Shown in pieces: positions 1-10,132 of a stretch of DNA of 10,223 nt. The DNA is from UBA6136 sp964386975 (lineage in GTDB: Bacteria; Pseudomonadota; Gammaproteobacteria; Methylococcales; Methylococcaceae). The first letter of the stretch is position 1; each line of letters starts with the position of its first letter. The translations under genes were made by a program, and so were the position numbers. Location of the stretch: NCBI GenBank assembly GCA_964386975.1, contig CAYLUS010000056.1:1-10223 (forward strand), given 5' to 3'. A model generated the notes under the pieces. That model saw only the letters and a program-made list of their open reading frames with translations. It ran no database searches and was not told where the DNA came from.

Positions 1-210
1 AACAGGGTTACACACAACTTTATCCACAGAATCTGTGGAAAACTTTTCTTCCGGAATCAAGGCGCCGAATGGCGCGGGTTGGGACCGGTTTGGAGGGAAT
101 CGCGCGCGCGTGCGCAAGAAGATTCTTACCTTTTTTTGATTGGCTGATTGGGGGGAGCATCACCTAGTCTTGAATTGCCCGGTTTGCGGGCGTCATTCTC
201 CTTAAAGACC
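1..210. other. Non-coding 5' region with DnaA-box cluster, upstream of the LPMO gene
   Basis: No convincing gene lies in these bases. The left edge carries three DnaA-box-like 9-mers (8-16, 20-28, 34-42). These are followed by a small hairpin (GCGCC at 62-66 pairing with GGCGC at 71-75, loop GAAT), an alternating CG-rich run at 101-115 and a seven-T run at 131-137. The LPMO frame stays open upstream to a TTG at 148, but nothing resembling a Shine-Dalgarno sequence precedes it, so I treat 148-210 as leader. No convincing -35/-10 pair was found for the downstream gene. Confidence 0.6.
8..42. promoter_or_regulatory. Cluster of DnaA boxes
   Basis: TTATCCACA at 20-28 is a perfect match to the strict E. 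coli DnaA box. TGTGGAAAA at 34-42 is the reverse complement of TTTTCCACA, which fits the relaxed consensus TTWTNCACA. TTACACACA at 8-16 departs from that consensus at one position. Three sites in 35 bases, two facing each other, is the density expected of a replication-origin fragment or a DnaA-controlled promoter. The window starts here, so any further boxes, an unwinding element or a neighbouring dnaA/dnaN/rpmH gene would lie outside it. Confidence 0.6.
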
Positions 211-1962
211 ATGCGCCTTCCGATCCTTGATGCTTCTGAGCACGCTCGCTGCCTTGCGGTGCGCCACTTTCGCATCCGTCTGGCTCTGCTTTTGATCAAA
301 AGCCTTCTGATCCTCACCTCAGATCCCTTGCAGGCCCATGGGGTCATCCAGAGCCCGCCGGCCCGAAACTGGTTTTGTGGTGCGATCACAAAGCCCGACC
401 AGGTCAGGAACGGCACCGCTGCATTTCCAGTCTGTGGCGAGGCGTTCGCGGGGAAGGGTCTCGATCCGAGTCAGGGCTACCAGTTCATGAGTGTCCTCAG
501 TCATGATCAGGGCCTTTTTGTTCAAGGTCCCAAGTCGAATGTCTGCAGTTACGATTCAGAGACCTTCAAAGGCGCCCCCACGGTCTGGGATCAGCCCATC
601 AACTGGCCCGTGACCCCATTTTCAAGTGGAGCCCAGACCCTGACTTGGAACATTCAATGGGGTCCGCATTTTCAGGATACGCAGGAGTTTCGCTACTGGA
701 TTACCCGGGCCGATTTTGCGTTTAAGGTCGGCACCCCCTTGAGGCCTGAGGATCTGGAAGCCCAGCCCTTCTGTTCCCTCAGCTATGACGATCGGGCGCC
801 CGATGCCAACCCCGATGTGCGTGCCGACAAAGGCCAGGCGCTGTTCAAGACCCGCTGCACGGTTCCAGATCGAAAGGGCCGCCATGTGATTTATGGTGAA
901 TGGGGGCGAAACGCCTGGACCTATGAACGGTTTCATGGCTGTATCGATGTGGATTTTGGTAGCCCCAAGGCCCCGATCACGCCTGTCATCACCCTCACAC
1001 CGGAAACCAGCACGCTCATCGGATCCGGACGTCTGCTTCTGGATGCCAGTCGCTCAAAAGGCGGCAATCGTCCGTTGCGTTACACCTGGTCGGTCAGTGG
1101 CAGTGATCCTTCCCTTTATCATCTGGATCAACCGAATCAACCGATCACTGTGCTCCATTATGATGCGCCTGCATCTAGCGGGACACTTGCCGTAAGCCTC
1201 ACGGCCGATGATGGCTCCGCCCAGGGGAGTGAGACCCGAAGCCTCAGCCATCAATCGAAATCCGGTTCGGTCTGGGAGGATCTGGGTCCTCTCATGCCGG
1301 TAAGTCTCTCTGTTAATCGGGGCGATTCGGTCTCGATCCGGGCCATTGACGCATCCGGGGGCGATCGGTACTGGCCCCAGGCGCCGGTGCCCGTTGAGGA
1401 TCCATCGACGTGGGCCTTTGAATTGGCGCAACGCCTCAATACCTCGAGTGACCCGATCCGGATTGGCGTTCTCAATTATCAAGGTCAATTCGAGAGCAGT
1501 GGGAGTCCCTCAGCCTTTCATCTTTATTCAGATCGCGAGGCTTCCATTAAAAACGCCTACCTCTGGCATGTGGCGCGGCAAGGAAGCCTCGATGATCTCA
1601 AGGCCGTAGCGGAGGTCGCCCAGTTATCGCCCTGGTATGGTGAACTGCAGGTCAGGCTCTCGCATGCGCAAGCCATCAAGGCCCTTCAGTTGGAGATCAA
1701 TGTCAAAAAAACAAGCGGGATTCGAATGAATGGGGCCTACAACACGATTGGCAGTCAGGTCACCCATCGGGTGGCAGTTGAGAGCGACCGTCTCGTCTAT
1801 CGGTTTGATCTTGCAGGCGGGGCACTCATCCCACCCGGAGATGGGCAGCGCCTGGCGGCGCAATTCGATGGATCCGGGACCCCCCATCTGACCGATGGCG
1901 ACACCTACGTCCTGCGTTACACCGTTAATGACATTGAAAGGACGCTACAGGGGCATTTTTAG
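211..1962 (+). CDS. Secreted AA10 lytic polysaccharide monooxygenase, GbpA-like multidomain
   Basis: Predicted copper enzyme that oxidatively cleaves chitin or a related polysaccharide outside the cell; 583 residues from the ATG chosen here. Residues 1-42 form a Sec signal peptide (hydrophobic core about 23-36) ending Leu-Gln-Ala, so the mature chain starts at His43 (HGVIQSPPAR), as the copper histidine brace requires. The second brace His is probably His153 (WGPHFQDTQEF) and the axial Phe is Phe241 in ERFHGCIDVDF, which aligns with FYQAIDV of CBP21. The catalytic domain (43-250) has six cysteines. Residues 255-350 look PKD/Ig-like. Residues about 360-440 (GDSVSIRAID, WAFELAQRLN, GVLNYQGQF) resemble domain 2 of Vibrio GbpA. 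Residues 460-583 are an unassigned beta-rich tail. No CBM5/12 domain is evident. The ribosome site before ATG 211 is weak; GTG 259 would give a more ordinary 26-residue signal peptide. The substrate cannot be read from sequence. Confidence 0.88.
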   Translation: MRLPILDASEHARCLAVRHFRIRLALLLIKSLLILTSDPLQAHGVIQSPPARNWFCGAITKPDQVRNGTAAFPVCGEAFAGKGLDPSQGYQFMSVLSHDQGLFVQGPKSNVCSYDSETFKGAPTVWDQPINWPVTPFSSGAQTLTWNIQWGPHFQDTQEFRYWITRADFAFKVGTPLRPEDLEAQPFCSLSYDDRAPDANPDVRADKGQALFKTRCTVPDRKGRHVIYGEWGRNAWTYERFHGCIDVDFGSPKAPITPVITLTPETSTLIGSGRLLLDASRSKGGNRPLRYTWSVSGSDPSLYHLDQPNQPITVLHYDAPASSGTLAVSLTADDGSAQGSETRSLSHQSKSGSVWEDLGPLMPVSLSVNRGDSVSIRAIDASGGDRYWPQAPVPVEDPSTWAFELAQRLNTSSDPIRIGVLNYQGQFESSGSPSAFHLYSDREASIKNAYLWHVARQGSLDDLKAVAEVAQLSPWYGELQVRLSHAQAIKALQLEINVKKTSGIRMNGAYNTIGSQVTHRVAVESDRLVYRFDLAGGALIPPGDGQRLAAQFDGSGTPHLTDGDTYVLRYTVNDIERTLQGHF

Positions 1963-1977
1963 CCAGGACCCCTGAAA

Positions 1978-2003
1978 GGATCACCGCGGGACTCAGCGGT
2001 TCC
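1978..2003. terminator. Possible weak bidirectional hairpin between convergent genes
   Basis: ACCGC (1983-1987) pairs with GCGGT (1996-2000) across an eight-base loop. GGA (1978-1980) and TCC (2001-2003) extend the stem past a two-base bulge. It lies in the 62-base gap between the LPMO stop and the stop of the PliI-like gene, where a shared terminator would be expected. Neither strand has a real T-run after it, so any intrinsic termination would be inefficient. Confidence 0.3.
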
Positions 2004-2024
2004 TATGGCGCGTCTTGCGTCTGA

Positions 2025-2660
2025 TCAGTAAGCATCCACCCGCGCTGGCTTGAGCTGCCAGGCGGCTTCACCCGCTTTCAGTGTGTAGTTGATCTGTTTA
2101 TACCCACCGGTGGCTTTGGCGTTACTGTCACCCGGGACATAAACGGCGAAACGTCGAACCAGCGTTGATTCAACAACCCGGAATTCGTCATGCCCCATGT
2201 ATCCCGCCTGAGCCTCTGGAATCTCCTCGATGGGTGTCAGATGGATTTCGGTCAGTGAGCGGTTGCGGTTTGAGGCAAAGGCAATTAGCGAGCCATAAGA
2301 CCCACTGCCCGCCGAAGTCACATAGATGTAGATCTCCGGAAAGCCATCGATATTGAGATCGGCCACCTCTGCCCCTGTAATCGTGCCATCCACCTCCTGG
2401 GTGTGATGGAAAGGCGCGTTCTTCAAGCCTTTGACATCCAGTGTCATTGGATTGATGGATCCTGTGTTCGGGCTTGTGATGGTGAAAGTCAGGCCCTGAA
2501 GGGACGCTGTCTGAGAGAACCCTTGGGAATGGATCGGGCTCGCCTGTGAGGCCGGTGTGGCGTGCTTAGCCTTCTTGCCGGTGGCGAAGGCTGAATCTAC
2601 GCCCATCGACAGAAGGCACAGCGCACACACCAACCGGCTCAGTGCAGAATTGGATTTCAC
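2025..2660 (-). CDS. pliI: PliI-type inhibitor of invertebrate (i-type) lysozyme, periplasmic
   Basis: Predicted secreted protein that binds and blocks invertebrate-type lysozyme in the periplasm, protecting peptidoglycan; 211 residues. Residues 1-26 are a Sec signal peptide ending Ala-Phe-Ala. A Lys/Ser/Gln-rich linker follows, then the PliI domain (about 52-203). Diagnostic features are VADLNIDGFPEIYIY (99-113), the Ser-Gly-x-Tyr loop SGSY (119-122) that in this family inserts into the lysozyme active site, GYMGHDEFRVVE (153-164) and the YVPGD segment (174-178). The start is GTG at 2660, with GAGGT (2667-2671 on the complement) six bases upstream. It is the last gene of the minus-strand block, 32 bases after the beta-barrel gene, so co-transcription is likely. 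MliC/PliC families share the loop idea but not these surrounding motifs. Family recognition is from memory of conserved motifs; inhibition of a particular lysozyme is inferred. Confidence 0.75.
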   Translation of the reverse strand: MKSNSALSRLVCALCLLSMGVDSAFATGKKAKHATPASQASPIHSQGFSQTASLQGLTFTITSPNTGSINPMTLDVKGLKNAPFHHTQEVDGTITGAEVADLNIDGFPEIYIYVTSAGSGSYGSLIAFASNRNRSLTEIHLTPIEEIPEAQAGYMGHDEFRVVESTLVRRFAVYVPGDSNAKATGGYKQINYTLKAGEAAWQLKPARVDAY

Positions 2661-2692
2661 GGGGTGACCTCGAGTGAACGGCAGTCCAGGGA

Positions 2693-3406
2693 TCAGAAGC
2701 GATAATTGATGGCCGCGCGAAGAGTGCTGCTGTTAAGGTCCGCGCCCACCTGGCCGGTCGGATCGGTGATGCAGGAAACTGCCGAGGTATTAAGGTTCTG
2801 TGGGGCGCCATAGTTGGCATAGAGGTACTCGGCTCGGATCGAGACATGCTCCATGGGGCTGTATTCGACCCCTCCGCCCAGAATGTATCCGGCCTGGGCG
2901 GCGTAATTGGAGTAGGACTGCCCCAGTTCATTGCTGTAGGACAAACCGGTATCGGCAATGCTGAAGCCGCCGGTCAGGTAGGGAAAGAAATCTCCGAACG
3001 CCTTTCCGAAGCGGCCCCGGAGCGATCCCTGGAGAATGTTCTTGGTTGTGAATCGATCAAAGGTGCCGGCCTGACGGCGGCTGTAGTACGTGAACTGGCC
3101 ATTGGTATCAGGATAGGTGAAATCCCCCTCGATGCCGAGTACCCAATTGCTTCGCGTCTGGTAGTTGTAACCGAACTGCAACCCCGGCAAGACACCGGTA
3201 TAGCTAAGGGTCTCGTTGTAGGACGGCCGAATGAAGTTCTTGTTTTGTCCCTGAATTTGGGAGCCATTAAAGATTACACCCAGGTTCACACCGACATAGA
3301 AGCCGGTCCAGTCAGTTGCGGGGGCATCAACAGGCGTGGACTCAGCATGGGCGATGCTCATGCTCAGCCAGATGCAGCAGGCCAGGAGGCGGATTGGATG
3401 GCGCAT
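2693..3406 (-). CDS. Small outer-membrane beta-barrel protein (Omp25/OMP_b-brl type)
   Basis: Predicted outer-membrane protein of 237 residues, probably an eight-stranded barrel of the PF13505 type. Residues 1-21 are a signal peptide ending Ala-His-Ala. DWTGFYVGVNLG (32-43) is the hallmark first strand of this family. Alternating amphipathic strands such as LQFGYNY, GGGVEYSP and VSIRAEYLYANYG follow, and the chain ends INYRF with the terminal Phe typical of BAM substrates. There is no OmpA-like peptidoglycan-binding domain. ATG 3406 lies seven bases after the stop of the large Ig-repeat gene. The only purine-rich stretch (GAAGAGA) sits inside the end of that gene at a long spacing, which suggests translational coupling. 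The family does structural or adhesive jobs in different bacteria, so a specific role cannot be assigned. A link with the co-transcribed Ig-repeat protein is plausible but unproven. Confidence 0.8.
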   Translation of the reverse strand: MRHPIRLLACCIWLSMSIAHAESTPVDAPATDWTGFYVGVNLGVIFNGSQIQGQNKNFIRPSYNETLSYTGVLPGLQFGYNYQTRSNWVLGIEGDFTYPDTNGQFTYYSRRQAGTFDRFTTKNILQGSLRGRFGKAFGDFFPYLTGGFSIADTGLSYSNELGQSYSNYAAQAGYILGGGVEYSPMEHVSIRAEYLYANYGAPQNLNTSAVSCITDPTGQVGADLNSSTLRAAINYRF

Positions 3407-3413
3407 GTTTTAG

Positions 3414-6400
3414 CTATTCTCTTCGGTTGCAGCTGGAGCAAATCAGTCGGTCTGTTACGACGTTACCATCGGAAAGACCATCGTTGGATTTCCATGAAAA
3501 GGTATCGACGCCCTTGAACCCGGGATCCGGGTAATAGGCAAATTCACCGTTCTGCTGAAGCTCAAGATAGCCATGCTTGGGATAGCTGACGATGATGGGT
3601 TTCAGGAAGTCGCCATCGGGATCCCGTGCCGATTGGAGGAGCCCCTTTGAGTTACTGTAGATGACGCTTGCACCTGTGAGACTCCGGTACGTTCTGGGTA
3701 CATCCTGGGGCGGGCGGTTATTTTGCGGCGCATTCACCGTCACCGAGATGGTCGAGGGACCACTTTCATTACCGCCGGCGTTGGTGGCAATCGTGAAATT
3801 ATCGGTACCAACAAATCCCGGATTGGGTGCATAGACATAGCCGCCATCAGGGGTGATGCTGGCCGAACCATTGCTCGGCGGCGTCTTGATCACTACGCGT
3901 CCGGGGCCGACCTCAGGCTTGGGCGGCAGTTTGGTGCCGGTCGGTGGAACCGGATTCTGGGTGGACGGGGGCGGCAGGATGACCTTTGTGCCGCCGGGCA
4001 TTTTGATTTTGGAGGAAGTCGGGGCTTTCGGGGGCATCGCCGTTTCCGTTACCGTGATGCTCACCAAGGCCGGGTTGCTTCCGACACTACCTGCAACAGC
4101 GGTGTAGTAGAAGGCGTCCTGGCCTGTATAGCCGGCATTGGGCGTATAGCTGAACCCGCCGCCGCCAAGCATGGTCAGGGTGCCATGCGCGGGTTGGGTA
4201 AACGGCGTTGCAAACAGCGGGACGCCCAGGGTGCTGAAATCATTGACCAGGACGCCACGGTCGGCGACATTCAGGATCTGGTCTTTTCCGACGGTCCAGC
4301 TGTCCGGATTGGCCACCGGCGGTTTTTTCGAAGGGACCGCATTGACGTTGAGGTAGACGGTGGTGGGATCACTGTCCATGACGCCATTGGTCACCTTGTA
4401 GGTGAAGCTGTCTTGACCTGTGAAGCCTGCCTTGGGGATGTAACCGAAGCCGCCGCCGGCAATTGGATTCAGCAGCCCATTGCTAGGTTGGGTCAGCAAA
4501 ATCGCCTTGAGTGTGCTGCCCTGCGGATCGGTGTCATTGACCAGAACCCCCTTCAGCGGGCTGACATAGAGTTGGCCATCCTGATAGAGACTCCAGGCAT
4601 CCGGATTGGCTATGGGTTTCTGGTTAATGGGGAGCACCACCAGTTTGGCGTCAATGGGTCCAACCGTTGTGTGCCCATCGCTCAGCAAATAGGTAAAGGT
4701 GTCGACCCCGGTGAACGTGGGGGAGGGAATGTAGGTAAAGCCGCCGGCATCCACCGGGCTGAAGGTGCCATGAATGGACTGACTTGAGATGGTCCGGCTC
4801 AAGGGATGATTCTCAGGATCGACGTCATTGGCGAGCACCCCGCCTTCGCGGGTCACGGTCAGGGTCTTGCCCTGCGGTACGTAGAAAATATCCGCAACCC
4901 CTGTTGGAGGCTTGTTGGTGGCAAGCGCATTGACCGTAATGGTGACGGTCGCCGGCACCGAGGAGAGAGATCCATCCTTGGCCACATAGGTGAAATTGTC
5001 AGTGCCGATATATCCCGGATTTGGGATGTACTTGAAGCTACCATCGGATGCAAGGGTCACCGAGCCATTTTGGGTATTGGTTGCAAGGATGGCATTGAGC
5101 GCGTCGCGATCGGGGTCGGTATCGTTTGAAAGCACACCGGGTCCTGCAACTAGGAGCGGGACATCCTGCGCCGTTGACCAGCCAATGGGATTGGCCACAG
5201 GTGCATGATTGGTCTTTGAAACGAGAATGCTGACGGTAGCCACATTGCCCCAGTGCTGACCGTCACTGGCCTTGTAAGTGAAACTGTCAGTGCCTTCAAA
5301 ACCCGGGTTTGGCGTATAGAGAAAACCACCCAGGGGATCAAAGTCCGGAATGATCCCGTGCTTTGGTGCCGTCAGGAGGTAGGCCGTTAGGGAGTGATGT
5401 TCGGGGTCCCCATCGTTTTTGAGTACGCCACTGCCGTTATCGACGGTGAGCATGTTACCCACCGAGACTTTGTAGATGTCATCGTTGGAAATCGGCGGCT
5501 GATTGGTCGGACTGACTGTAATGGTGACCTTCGTGGGCGATGTCGATGCGTTACCGTTGCTACCCACATAGAGGAAGCTGTCTGTTCCCGTGAATGAGGC
5601 AACCGGTGTATAGATAAATCCCCCACTGGAATTAAGACTGAATCTTTGGGCGTGAGCGGGCTGTGCCCCACTCAAGCTCACTTGCGCCACATTCTGGTCG
5701 TTGTTCTTGACGCTGGTCTGGTTGGCACCGTTAGTCAAAGCGGTATCAAGGGTTCCGCCTTGCGACATCAGATATTGATCTGGATAGGCCGTCGGTGTAA
5801 GGCCCTTGGGTATCCCCTGGTAGACATTTGACCAGAGGCCGACCTGATTTCCGCTGATCTGGGCAGCCACACGGAAATAATAGGTCTGGCCGTTGACCAG
5901 CGGGGATGCATCACAGGAGAGCGGTTCATTAAGGCTGATCTGACTGGATGCACAGCCACCGGGTGCCTCAGACCAGGGTCCATTGGCGCTGGAACCAACC
6001 TGCATCAGATAGCCGATGATCGGGGAGCCGTTGTTGTTTGGCTTGTTCCATAACACATGCAGTTTGCTGTCCGATGGGGTAATGCCGGTGATGAGGGGTG
6101 CATCCGGCAAGCCGGCGGGCGTCATGGGTCCCGTTGAAGATGAGCACGCGCCATACCCCCCGCCATTTTGTGCGGCCATTGCCACATAGTAGGCCGTCCC
6201 GTTCGAGATCCCGGTCACCAGACATTGATTTACAGGGCCGGGATTCCCCGCGCAGGCACCTGAGATTGGAAGACAGCCTGTGTTGCAATCCGAAGAGGGG
6301 CTGTTCGTGACGCAGACTTTATAGCCGGATATGGCGCCTGGGGGTGGGTTCCAGTTCACCACCAGTTGGTGGTTGCCGGGGGTCAGCATGATTCCGGAGG

Positions 6401-6785
6401 GCGGGTTGGGCGGGGGGGATCCACCGGGCTTTACCCCAGATCCGTTGTTACAGGGCAATCCACTTGCGCCCTGGTTGCCGCCGTTGTTGGTGCCGTTAAC
6501 AAAAAACTGGTACACCTGACCGGGCACCAGATTGGAGATGGTGCAAGGGCTTCCGCTACAGGCCGGCGATTGGCCGGAGGGGAGGGCCGGCGTGCCATAG
6601 ACATAAACCGACTTGATGGCAGGTCCCGCATTGACGGTCGCAACCACTTGTCCATCGCCCCCGGGCGCGACACTGCAACTGTCTATGGAATTACCCTGGC
6701 CTTTGGCGACCACATGGATGGGTTTTAGCGAAAGGCACATACCCACTAAGAGGAGAACCCAGAGGAAAACCGGGGTCGTGGGCAT
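3414..6785 (-). CDS. Large secreted FnIII / tandem cadherin-like (Big_9) Ig-repeat protein, 1123 aa
   Basis: Likely extracellular or cell-surface adhesin-like protein. The ATG at 6785 is preferred because AAGGA (6794-6798 on the complement) sits eight bases upstream and residues 1-27 make a normal Sec signal peptide; an in-frame ATG at 6824 adds 13 polar residues and has no good ribosome site. Residues 28-115 are a Cys/Gly/Asn-rich beta domain, followed by a Gly/Pro linker. FnIII-like domains span about 125-223 and 226-327. Then come Big_9-type repeats at about 331-424, 427-523, 526-619, 623-718, 720-815 and 819-913, most with a PPxANPD start, a GVLxNDxDPxG putative calcium loop and a GGFxYxPxxGFxGxDSFTY core. 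A Pro/Lys-rich insert (914-962) leads into a half repeat (963-1018) and a last repeat (1022-1123) ending LICSSCNRRE. No transmembrane anchor, LPXTG or RTX/type I secretion signal is seen. It is a paralogue of the 1030-residue protein upstream and heads the operon with the beta-barrel and PliI genes. Confidence 0.82.
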   Translation of the reverse strand: MPTTPVFLWVLLLVGMCLSLKPIHVVAKGQGNSIDSCSVAPGGDGQVVATVNAGPAIKSVYVYGTPALPSGQSPACSGSPCTISNLVPGQVYQFFVNGTNNGGNQGASGLPCNNGSGVKPGGSPPPNPPSGIMLTPGNHQLVVNWNPPPGAISGYKVCVTNSPSSDCNTGCLPISGACAGNPGPVNQCLVTGISNGTAYYVAMAAQNGGGYGACSSSTGPMTPAGLPDAPLITGITPSDSKLHVLWNKPNNNGSPIIGYLMQVGSSANGPWSEAPGGCASSQISLNEPLSCDASPLVNGQTYYFRVAAQISGNQVGLWSNVYQGIPKGLTPTAYPDQYLMSQGGTLDTALTNGANQTSVKNNDQNVAQVSLSGAQPAHAQRFSLNSSGGFIYTPVASFTGTDSFLYVGSNGNASTSPTKVTITVSPTNQPPISNDDIYKVSVGNMLTVDNGSGVLKNDGDPEHHSLTAYLLTAPKHGIIPDFDPLGGFLYTPNPGFEGTDSFTYKASDGQHWGNVATVSILVSKTNHAPVANPIGWSTAQDVPLLVAGPGVLSNDTDPDRDALNAILATNTQNGSVTLASDGSFKYIPNPGYIGTDNFTYVAKDGSLSSVPATVTITVNALATNKPPTGVADIFYVPQGKTLTVTREGGVLANDVDPENHPLSRTISSQSIHGTFSPVDAGGFTYIPSPTFTGVDTFTYLLSDGHTTVGPIDAKLVVLPINQKPIANPDAWSLYQDGQLYVSPLKGVLVNDTDPQGSTLKAILLTQPSNGLLNPIAGGGFGYIPKAGFTGQDSFTYKVTNGVMDSDPTTVYLNVNAVPSKKPPVANPDSWTVGKDQILNVADRGVLVNDFSTLGVPLFATPFTQPAHGTLTMLGGGGFSYTPNAGYTGQDAFYYTAVAGSVGSNPALVSITVTETAMPPKAPTSSKIKMPGGTKVILPPPSTQNPVPPTGTKLPPKPEVGPGRVVIKTPPSNGSASITPDGGYVYAPNPGFVGTDNFTIATNAGGNESGPSTISVTVNAPQNNRPPQDVPRTYRSLTGASVIYSNSKGLLQSARDPDGDFLKPIIVSYPKHGYLELQQNGEFAYYPDPGFKGVDTFSWKSNDGLSDGNVVTDRLICSSCNRRE
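3417..5795 (-). repeat. Tandem array of about eight Big_9/cadherin-like Ig repeats (coding)
   Basis: The repeat unit is about 95 residues (roughly 290 bases). Recurring elements are an (N)xPPxANPDxW opening, GVLxNDxDPxGxxL, QPxHGxL, GGFxYxPxxGFxGxDSFTY and a closing TVxxxV strand. Units have diverged at the protein level, so this is an old duplication rather than a fresh DNA repeat. The first and last units are the most degenerate, and one unit near the C-terminus lacks its front half. Confidence 0.8.
3900..4046 (-). other. Pro/Lys/Thr-rich insert replacing the front of an Ig repeat
   Basis: Residues 914-962 of the 1123-residue protein contain ILPPPSTQNPVPPTGTKLPP and similar low-complexity sequence. 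The preceding repeat ends normally at about 913. The following segment (963-1018) has only the back half of a repeat (TPPSNGSASI, GGYVYAPNPGFVGTDNF). The insert lies where the PPxANPD and NDxDPxG segments should be. It is in frame, so it would act as a flexible or rod-like spacer between the repeat array and the C-terminal unit. Confidence 0.65.
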
Positions 6786-6853
6786 GGACTGGGTCCTTGT
6801 CTGACAATCAGGCCGTGTACGCATGCGGTTTAATCCAAAGATGTCGGGTTGCC

Positions 6854-6883
6854 ATCAAAGTTGGCTGTCTGTAGAGCGGTCAA
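6854..6883 (-). promoter_or_regulatory. Candidate sigma-70 promoter for the Ig-repeat / beta-barrel / PliI operon
   Basis: On the minus strand, TTGACC (complement of 6878-6883) is followed after 18 bases by TTTGAT (complement of 6854-6859). The -35 box matches five of six consensus positions and the -10 box four of six. Transcription would begin near 6847, about 60 bases before the preferred start at 6785. Candidates of this quality occur by chance, so the call is tentative. Confidence 0.3.
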
Positions 6884-6995
6884 AAGACCATTCGTGAGGC
6901 GCGCAAGTAGACCACGGATTGGCGGAGGATGACAATCCAACTTCACCTCTGGCCTATCGCGTTGGGGATTCGATGGGCGGGTCATCATTCAGCGT

Positions 6996-7021
6996 CTGAA
7001 GCACACAGAGGGCTGCTTCAG
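6996..7021 (-). terminator. Hairpin downstream of the 1030-aa Ig-repeat gene
   Basis: CTGAAGCA (6996-7003) and TGCTTCAG (7014-7021) form a perfect 8-bp inverted repeat with a ten-base loop, starting about 20 bases past the TAA stop on the minus strand. The position suits a transcription end or an mRNA 3' stabiliser. No T-run follows on the minus strand, so it is not a canonical intrinsic terminator. Confidence 0.4.
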
Positions 7022-7039
7022 GGCAGTGTCGCCAATACG

Positions 7040-10132
<3,093 letters not shown>

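Larger units (their letters stand above)
6786..7039. other. Intergenic region between the two Ig-repeat genes
   Basis: About 250 bases without a supported gene; the short frames through it lack family signatures and ribosome sites. It contains a hairpin close to the stop of the upstream gene (6996-7021) and a candidate promoter (6854-6883). The size and content suggest that the downstream three-gene unit can be transcribed on its own, although read-through from the 1030-residue gene remains possible. Confidence 0.5.

Noticed and set aside
116..137. AAGAA / TTCTT dyad followed by seven T's as a terminator of an upstream gene
   Set aside because: The loop would be only two bases and the stem is five A/T-rich pairs, with three bases before the T-run; too weak to call.
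148..210. N-terminal extension of the LPMO from TTG 148
   Set aside because: No ribosome site is visible, and it would place 21 extra residues in front of an already long signal peptide.
1948..1974. Inverted repeat CAGGGG / CCCCTG around the LPMO stop codon
   Set aside because: A six-base stem with a 15-base loop and no T-run after it; likely chance. The hairpin at 1978-2003 is a slightly better candidate.
2846..3517. Open frame of 223 codons on the plus strand across the beta-barrel gene
   Set aside because: It overlaps a recognisable outer-membrane protein on the minus strand and crosses the operon junction; there is no signal peptide, ribosome site or motif.
3723..4787. Long open frame on the plus strand inside the 1123-residue gene
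   Set aside because: It is antisense to a well-supported repeat protein; its translation is Arg/Gly/His/Ile-rich with no family motif. The repeats on the other strand keep the frame open.
6786..6824. N-terminal extension of the 1123-residue protein from ATG 6824
   Set aside because: The added residues are polar and arginine-containing, and ATG 6785 has a good AAGGA site at eight bases and begins the hydrophobic signal peptide directly.
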